Under the pieces are notes generated by a model. That model did not search any database and had not been told where the DNA came from. It saw nothing but the letters and a program-made list of their open reading frames with translations. Positions 51,881 through 56,231 of a stretch of 56,231 nucleotides of DNA are shown piece by piece; the stretch's first letter is position 1, and every line of letters begins with the position of its first letter. The stretch is taken from positions 1 to 56,231 of the forward strand of contig NZ_JAOALK010000009.1 of the NCBI RefSeq assembly GCF_025154055.1. Direction: 5' to 3'. Both the position numbers and the translations under genes were made by a program. This stretch comes from Aquibacillus koreensis. GTDB lineage: Bacteria; Bacillota; Bacilli; Bacillales; Amphibacillaceae.

Positions 51881-52087
51881 TCAATTTGAGCTCTGGTAAG
51901 GTAACATCTCTTGAAAGCAGGGATTATTTTTAAGGATTTGTAAATATGTCCCACTATCAATAATAACATCTATGGGTCTATAACAATGCTGGTGCATGAT
52001 AGTATAGATATAATCCAAGAAGACTTTATCCCTGTAGTGAAAATAATTGCCGCATCTTGCGCATCTAATGCGTTTCTCTGTATTCAT
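51881..52087 (-). CDS. Small Cys/His protein, possible zinc-binding
   Basis: The protein is 68 aa. RIRCARCGNYFHY and MHQHCYRP supply two Cys pairs/His for one zinc site. AGAAGGAG lies eight to ten bases before the ATG on the coding strand, which supports a real gene. No family was recognised. It is oriented against the hypothetical gene at 50.8 kb. The 296-base stretch upstream (52088-52383) holds no clear gene. Confidence 0.55.
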   Translation of the reverse strand: MNTEKRIRCARCGNYFHYRDKVFLDYIYTIMHQHCYRPIDVIIDSGTYLQILKNNPCFQEMLPYQSSN

Positions 52088-52383
52088 TTAGGAATCTCCT
52101 TCTATTATCAAAGCATGGGATTTGATATAAGGGTATGGTGTGTTTACTGATATTAACCAACTTCACACGGTATTGGGATAGTAGTCAATGCTACAGGATG
52201 GGATTTAGGAATGGGAATGTATGTCGTATATGGAATCTAGATAAATTTTTTTGATAACGCTGACTGTTTTATAATATTTCTAATAATACATAATGTTAAG
52301 AGTGTACTGTTCTTATGTTTTTTGATTTTTTCAATGACACAACACCTCTAATTGTGCAAAGGGAAATATCATTTATAATGGAG

Positions 52384-52623
52384 TTATGATAGTCGGTTTC
52401 TAATTTCCGCATAGACCTGATGAATGTTTATGTGAAGAGCATGACTCAACTTATATATAGTATAGTTTTTAGGCTCGGATTCACCAGCTTCAATTCTTTG
52501 GTAAGTTCTATAGCTAACTTCTGCTAGATCAGCAGCCTTTTCTTGAGTTATATCAAGCTTTGTTCTTGCTTCTATTACAAACCTTCCAAATAAAACATTG
52601 AAATCTTCATTTTTATTCCCCAA
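52384..52623 (-). CDS. XRE-family helix-turn-helix protein
   Basis: The protein is 79 aa with a TTG start and GGGAG upstream. It is essentially one HTH_3 domain: FGRFVIEARTKLDITQEKAA, then SYRTYQRIEAGESEPKNYTI. It is a likely repressor, of the kind seen in phages and mobile elements. It is divergent from the DUF5677-like gene, which may be its target, with a short repeated CGTCGTGCGCGACG-like palindrome in between (about 52673-52688). Confidence 0.8.
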   Translation of the reverse strand: MGNKNEDFNVLFGRFVIEARTKLDITQEKAADLAEVSYRTYQRIEAGESEPKNYTIYKLSHALHINIHQVYAEIRNRLS

Positions 52624-52805
52624 ATCTATCTCCCTCTCTCCTTCATTATCTATTCAAGGAGAGGGATGTTCTACGTCGTGCGCGACGTGTTTTGGTAATT
52701 TTTTAAATAATAGGTCAGACATGTAAAAATTCAGTACTGTCAAAACCGTAAATTGTTAGAGCGTGTGTTAGGGTTATAACTAGAAAATAATATATGGAGG
52801 CTAAA

Positions 52806-53663
52806 ATGGAAACTCAATATATTAATAAAGCGGATAAATTGCTAAACAAATTCATCTTTGAATCCAAAAAGTTTGTAGAATACTCATGTTTTCCCTATGG
52901 AGTTACTGACCAAAATAAGATAGAAAATAATTACGTGAATATGGTTGATGATTACGAGTATTTTTCATTTACTAAAAGTACCAAAACCTTAATTAGTATA
53001 AAAAAATTACTTCATTCAAGTCTGAATGAAGACGCTATGATTCTATTAAGAAGTATCTTTGAAAATTATTTAAGTACTAGGTATCTACAGGAACATCCAC
53101 AAGAGATCGATGAGTTCATTTCAAATCCAATTCAACTGACTTTGCGTAAATATATCGTTAAGCAAGGTGGTATAATAGTTGATAGAGAACAAACAGAAAT
53201 AGGGAAGCAACCACCAGGGCCGAGTGGGTATAAACTCGGTAAAGATAAAAAATATTTTACGGATTTTTATGAAGTATTATCTCGATATGCGCATTGTAAT
53301 TTTGGAATTATTGATCACTATTTAGATATACCGAATTATACCTATGAAAAGGATAATAATCCTTTGCTAATTCGGCTATATGTAATCTTCGTGTTTACGA
53401 AGTTGTTTGAATCGATTGTAACAGTGAGAGGGGAAGACCATAAAGACGTAAGGACTAAAGAAAGCTGCTATAAGCTTGTGGAAGAATCGCTTATATTTCA
53501 AGATAGCTTGTTTCTTTATTTTATTGATTTTATTGAAAAAAATAATGAAAGTGAATCTTTTAAGTTTCACCAAAGGCATATGAAAGATTTAATGAAAAAC
53601 ATGAGAAAATCCTTACGTGAGCCTTTAGGTGATGTTATTAAGACGTTTTTTGATGAAATGTAA
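52806..53663 (+). CDS. DUF5677-like protein
   Basis: The protein is 285 aa from the ATG at 52806, which has GGAGG six bases upstream; the ATG at 52794 overlaps that site. It is wholly helical in appearance, with LLRSIFENYLSTRYL (the RxxxE core of DUF5677-type proteins) and a conserved-looking YEVLSRYAHCNFG. Such proteins have unknown function and often occur in accessory regions. It lies opposite an XRE regulator. The family call is moderate. Confidence 0.65.
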   Translation: METQYINKADKLLNKFIFESKKFVEYSCFPYGVTDQNKIENNYVNMVDDYEYFSFTKSTKTLISIKKLLHSSLNEDAMILLRSIFENYLSTRYLQEHPQEIDEFISNPIQLTLRKYIVKQGGIIVDREQTEIGKQPPGPSGYKLGKDKKYFTDFYEVLSRYAHCNFGIIDHYLDIPNYTYEKDNNPLLIRLYVIFVFTKLFESIVTVRGEDHKDVRTKESCYKLVEESLIFQDSLFLYFIDFIEKNNESESFKFHQRHMKDLMKNMRKSLREPLGDVIKTFFDEM

Positions 53664-53682
53664 TTGTGATTCTAGTTATTCC

Positions 53683-53713
53683 TGGTGCGCTGTCACCACC
53701 CGTAAATTGATGG
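53683..53713 (+). repeat. TGGTGCC-type dispersed palindromic repeat, copy 2
   Basis: TGGTGCGCTGTCACCACCCG then TAAATTGATGG, 20 bases after the DUF5677-like stop. It matches copy 4 in the CACCACCCGTAAA part. Confidence 0.65.
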
Positions 53714-53787
53714 ATGATGCTAGTATAGTTTCATGGACACACCTTAGTTAAGTTTCTATAGATTTGTTACACTATAGATTTTAAAAA

Positions 53788-54160
53788 ATGATAGTAGATC
53801 TTTATAATTCTGGAAGTTCAGCTAAAGACTTAAGAAGCGAATATGGCGTTTCTGAAGTAACTATTTATGCATGGATTAAGAAGTTCTATAGATTCAAACA
53901 GAAGAAGGTGACACTGTTACAGCTGATGAAATTGCTAAGATGAAAAAGCAATGCTTAAGCTGCAGGAGGAGAATGACATTTTTTAAAAAGGCTATGGCCA
54001 TAATCGTGAAGAAGTAACACTTGCTTAACTAACCACTGACATCGATGCTCATAAAGATGATCACTCTGTTAAACAAATGTGTGATGTTTTAGGTGTGTTT
54101 AAAAGTACGTACTATCAAACGAAAAAGCATGTGGAGTCTAATCGTTATCGTGAGAATTAT
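53788..54160 (+). pseudogene. IS3-family transposase remnant (orfA plus start of orfB)
   Basis: From 53788 the frame reads MIVDLYNSGSSAKDLRSEYG then VSEVTIYAWIKKF, an IS3 OrfA helix-turn-helix. After frameshifts it continues as a leucine-zipper-like KMKKQ...LKLQEENDI stretch, and later as DIDAHKDDHSVKQMCDVLG, the N-terminus of OrfB. It ends at 54160 where a TGGTGCC repeat begins, so the rest of the transposase is lost. At least two frameshifts and one deletion are needed, so it is inactive. Confidence 0.8.
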
Positions 54161-54163
54161 CTG

Positions 54164-54190
54164 TGGTGCCTAGTCACCACCCGTATATGA
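54164..54190 (+). repeat. TGGTGCC-type dispersed palindromic repeat, copy 3
   Basis: TGGTGCCTAGTCACCACCCG then TATATGA. It lies exactly at the point where the IS3 remnant stops. Confidence 0.6.
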
Positions 54191-54263
54191 AAAGAAGGAA
54201 ATATGATTATTAGTGTCGAATATTGGAAATTATAAATCCATTTATTAGAAAGGAGGTGTACCA

Positions 54264-54533
54264 ATGAGTGAGCCAGCAGTACAGAGAGTTGTAATAGAAG
54301 GTAATGGTTTAGCAGTGGCGGGAATGGTTTTAGGTATTATAGGCGTTGTATTAAATTTTATCCCGCTCTTACCCTATCTACTTGGACTTTTAGCTTTTAT
54401 TTTCGGTTTGGCGGGTCTGAATAAGCCCATTAAAACAGGTGTGGCTAAAGCAGCTATTGTCTTAGGTATCATCACGATTGTCATGAAAATTCTTTTCTGG
54501 GTATTCGTAATAGGAGGATTAAGTAATATGTAA
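54264..54533 (+). CDS. DUF4190-type small membrane protein
   Basis: The protein is 89 aa. Two hydrophobic helices (about 14-50 with a Pro-containing turn, and 60-85) with GLAVAGMVLGIIGVVLNFIP and GLAGLNKPIKTGVAKAAIVL are typical of DUF4190 proteins. Its role is unknown. AAGGAGGTG precedes the ATG. It is a single gene among remnants. Confidence 0.75.
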   Translation: MSEPAVQRVVIEGNGLAVAGMVLGIIGVVLNFIPLLPYLLGLLAFIFGLAGLNKPIKTGVAKAAIVLGIITIVMKILFWVFVIGGLSNM

Positions 54534-54702
54534 TACTCTACTGCAAGATTCCGATGGGAAAATCCACTTACTCATTCTCGAACGAAAAAGTGGATTTATC
54601 TATAAGAGATGTATTCAAAAAGTGCAGATCGTTGAAAGAATGGATAATAATAGGTTTGTTGTTAAAGAGATAGTATAACAGACTTTGTAACTACATACCA
54701 TG

Positions 54703-54861
54703 GTGGGCGGTTGGCCATCTCCTTTTATAGAAGGGAGGTGGTAGGATGACGACATTTGAAGCTGTAAACCTAGTTTCTTAATTCAGTTTAGCTTTAATAG
54801 CTACACATACTTTTGTTGTAGCTATTGTCGTTTTTCTATACAAAAAGAAATAGCCGCCCAC
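54703..54861 (+). pseudogene. Disrupted holin-like type I toxin (TxpA/BsrG-like)
   Basis: GGGAGGTGG precedes ATG at 54746 and MTTFEAVNLVS, then a TAA stop at codon 12, after which the same frame continues FSLALIATHTFVVAIVVFLY and a KKK tail. The whole reads as a small single-helix toxin with one nonsense codon. GTGGGCGG (54703-54710) and CCGCCCAC (54854-54861) are perfectly complementary, the end-pairing seen in type I toxin mRNAs; an antisense RNA would be expected from the 3' end. It is either inactive or stop-codon dependent. Confidence 0.6.
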
Positions 54862-54902
54862 GATCAAGGTAACGGCTACTTCTATATATATTTCTCAAAA
54901 TT

Positions 54903-55160
54903 TTGCTCACCGGTAAAGGTACGAGTGTACTAGAATTAGTGAGAGCTATTGAAGAAGCTAATGATATTGAAGTTCCTTATGCAATCGTAGACCGCAGACC
55001 AGGTGATATTGCTTCATGCTATGCTGACGCTTCAAAGGCTAAGAGAGAACTTGGATGGACAGCTAAACGTGATATTGTCGACATGGGCGGTATACCTGGC
55101 GGTTTGAGAAGAATTATTATGAGTAAATTGCCAACATTAAGAGATCGCTTAGATATATGA
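54903..55160 (+). pseudogene. C-terminal fragment of UDP-glucose 4-epimerase (galE)
   Basis: The frame reads LTGKGTSVLELVRAIEEAND, VDRRPGDIASCYADASKAKR and ELGWTAKRDI, which matches the C-terminal ~60 residues of GalE. The N-terminal ~260 residues, including the NAD site, are absent. After about codon 61 the sequence departs from GalE. It is a non-functional relic, probably of a sugar gene once linked to the polysaccharide locus. Confidence 0.8.
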
Positions 55161-55175
55161 GAGGAGTGTTAGATA

Positions 55176-55481
55176 ATGGTGAAAAGGCAGCAACTGGTGA
55201 ATGTAATTAGTAAAGGTAATGATACTATCGATAACAGGCTTATCTTAAAGCAGAATGGTGACTTTGAATTAGTACCTTTCCAAACAAGCGAAGATGCTCA
55301 TAACTTTGATTTGCTGGATTTTGTTACAAGATGGGAGACTTTCAATGCAGGAAATGACTATGTTGGAGTATATGCATCAAAAGATAATCGTTTAATTGAC
55401 GATATTCTGGATTGGGCTGAATTTGCTTGGAAAGAATATAAGCAAAAAGGGAGAACCAAGATACTTAATCCCTATTCTTAG
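55176..55481 (+). CDS. Hypothetical protein
   Basis: The protein is 101 aa with GAGGAGTG upstream of the ATG. Aromatic, acidic C-terminal half (DILDWAEFAWKEYKQKGRTK). No signal, helix or known motif was recognised. It begins shortly after the galE fragment; it could be a mobile-element cargo protein. Confidence 0.55.
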   Translation: MVKRQQLVNVISKGNDTIDNRLILKQNGDFELVPFQTSEDAHNFDLLDFVTRWETFNAGNDYVGVYASKDNRLIDDILDWAEFAWKEYKQKGRTKILNPYS

Positions 55482-55545
55482 TTTTAGATTGTTTTCGATT
55501 TCCACTCACTTATATGGTTGATTTTGTGTAGGAGGTTGTTCAGTA

Positions 55546-55737
55546 ATGAAGGACATAAAAATCCATGTTGTAGACAATAATGAAACTGGTAGTATAGGGG
55601 TAGCCATACCGACCACTATTAGTAATCGAGGATTAATAGAAAGCATAAAAAATGAAACATTGAGAACACAATTAGAAATACAGTTTTATGAAACCCTAAA
55701 ACAGTGGGCAAAGGATAATCATATTGACATTGAATAG
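55546..55737 (+). CDS. Hypothetical protein
   Basis: The protein is 63 aa, with AGGAGG upstream. Composition is mixed; the C-terminal half looks helical (RTQLEIQFYETLKQWAKDN). No family was recognised. It probably shares a transcript with the gene at 55.2 kb and is followed by a terminator-like hairpin. Confidence 0.5.
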   Translation: MKDIKIHVVDNNETGSIGVAIPTTISNRGLIESIKNETLRTQLEIQFYETLKQWAKDNHIDIE

Positions 55738-55810
55738 ATATGTGGATGGTAATCAATCATATTGAAACGATGCGTTTTTTCTTATTAGAGGGGATTTAAA
55801 ATAATCAGAT

Positions 55811-55848
55811 TGCTCATTGCCGTTATAGGTGATGGGCTTTTTATTTAT
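55811..55848 (+). terminator. Intrinsic terminator
   Basis: GCTCATTGCCG pairs with GGTGATGGGC and is followed by TTTTTATTT. Just beyond, ATAACCAAGC (55879-55888) and GCTTGGTTAT (55916-55925) form another perfect 10-bp inverted repeat. Confidence 0.65.
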
Positions 55849-55926
55849 GTTTCTATAGTTGAAAAGTTATATCCAATAATAACCAAGCATATCCATTAAA
55901 TAAAATCATATGGGAGCTTGGTTATA

Positions 55927-56046
55927 TTGCGTTATAAAACACACATCGTAAGCTCGTTAACAGCAGGTGCTGGTTGGTCAATTATGTTAAAATATCTTTT
56001 TCATATTGGCTATAAGTTCTGGTGCCTGGCACCACCCGTAAAATAG
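55927..56046 (+). pseudogene. Truncated DUF457-like N-terminal fragment ended by a repeat
   Basis: The frame from TTG at 55927 reads LRYKTHIVSSLTAGAG, like the start of membrane DUF457 (YdjM-type) metal-dependent hydrolases, with GGGAG upstream. After about 30 codons it runs into the TGGTGCC repeat and stops. The call rests on a short match. Confidence 0.3.
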
Positions 56047-56060
56047 CGAACTTTGTCGAG
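56020..56060 (+). repeat. TGGTGCC-type dispersed palindromic repeat, copy 4
   Basis: TGGTGCCTGGCACCACCCGT followed by AAAATAGCGAACTTTGTCGAG. This is the cleanest copy: TGGTGCC/GGCACCA is a perfect palindrome. The tail aligns with copy 1. Confidence 0.75.
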
Positions 56061-56179
56061 AGTTGATAGATTAGTAGTGTTGTAGGTTGTGGTAAAATGT
56101 AGAAGTAACTGAATATTGTTAGGGTGGTTGGTTGTCAGACTTCTTTCTAGATCTGTTGATCTGAAAGGAGGTGATAATC

Positions 56180-56231
56180 ATGGAGACATTTCTTGAATTT
56201 CTACGAGAAGTTTTGAAAGGAATTATACGCG
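56180..56231 (+). CDS. Partial small peptide at window edge, possible type I toxin
   Basis: A perfect ribosome site, AAAGGAGGTGAT (56164-56175), precedes ATG and METFLEFLREVLKGIIR, which runs off the window. An upstream GGTGGTTGGTTG stretch recalls the leader of the disrupted toxin at 54.7 kb. Identity cannot be settled from 17 residues. Confidence 0.35.
   Translation, partial: METFLEFLREVLKGIIR

Noticed and set aside
51651-51884. 77-aa minus-strand frame
   Set aside because: No ribosome site or recognisable motif; likely non-coding or decayed sequence.
52160-52245. Bacteriocin-like peptide (GIGIVVNATGWDLGMG)
   Set aside because: The frame has an in-frame stop close upstream and no start codon with a ribosome site.

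Overview
The window looks like a chromosomal segment of a low-GC, endospore-forming Bacillaceae (Firmicutes). The signs are AAGGAGG-type ribosome sites, a Spo0E-like phosphatase, several Spo0A-type boxes (TGTCGAA), a TapA/SipW/TasA-type matrix operon and Bacillus-like SOS boxes. No rRNA or tRNA gene and no CRISPR array was seen. All calls come from reading the sequence; no database search was run.

Layout. (1) 0-9 kb: a three-copy 52-bp tandem repeat, a NERD-domain protein, a Spo0E-like peptide, two cyclic-di-GMP enzymes (membrane GGDEF; PAS-GAF-GGDEF-EAL), a LysM/NlpC-P60 cell-wall hydrolase, an orphan LuxR-type regulator with a degenerate receiver domain, a small membrane protein and a nitroreductase. 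(2) 9.6-12.5 kb: an amyloid-matrix operon made of a TasA/CalY-like protein, a TapA-like protein, SipW and a second TasA-like protein that carries an LPSTA-type wall anchor. (3) 12.7-15.7 kb: a chemoreceptor and an SGNH-like secreted protein. (4) 16-46.1 kb: a large exopolysaccharide locus, all on the + strand: Wzz-like and BY-kinase genes, two tandem YwqE-type PHP phosphatases (the first with an eroded active site), GalU, a CapD/EpsC dehydratase, an orphan prepilin, a priming sugar transferase, epimerases, glycosyltransferases, Wzy, an apparently complete CMP-legionaminic acid pathway (LegB, LegC, PtmE, LegH, LegI, LegG, LegF), Wzx, RmlACDB and Ugd. (5) 46.2-56.2 kb: an accessory region with an SOS-boxed HTH-MrcB_N-HNH nuclease, two Com-like zinc proteins within four copies of a hairpin element, a large tyrosine recombinase, orphan hypotheticals, and debris (IS3 remnant, galE fragment, disrupted type I toxin, short palindromic repeats).

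How it works together. Three cyclic-di-GMP-I (GEMM-I) riboswitches, each followed by an intrinsic terminator, precede the GGDEF-EAL gene (- strand), the LuxR-type regulator (+) and galU at the head of the second half of the polysaccharide locus (+). With the two c-di-GMP enzymes and the Spo0A boxes near several promoters, this reads as a biofilm-matrix island in which c-di-GMP and Spo0A probably set the amount of amyloid fibre and polysaccharide. The predicted glycan is made by the Wzx/Wzy route and should contain rhamnose (or a 4-epimer), a legionaminic-type nonulosonic acid and possibly glucuronic acid. The most unusual items are the riboswitch-controlled regulator with a degenerate receiver, the pseudo-phosphatase/phosphatase pair, the LPSTA-anchored TasA-like protein, and the SOS-boxed nuclease next to Com-like proteins and repeated hairpins.
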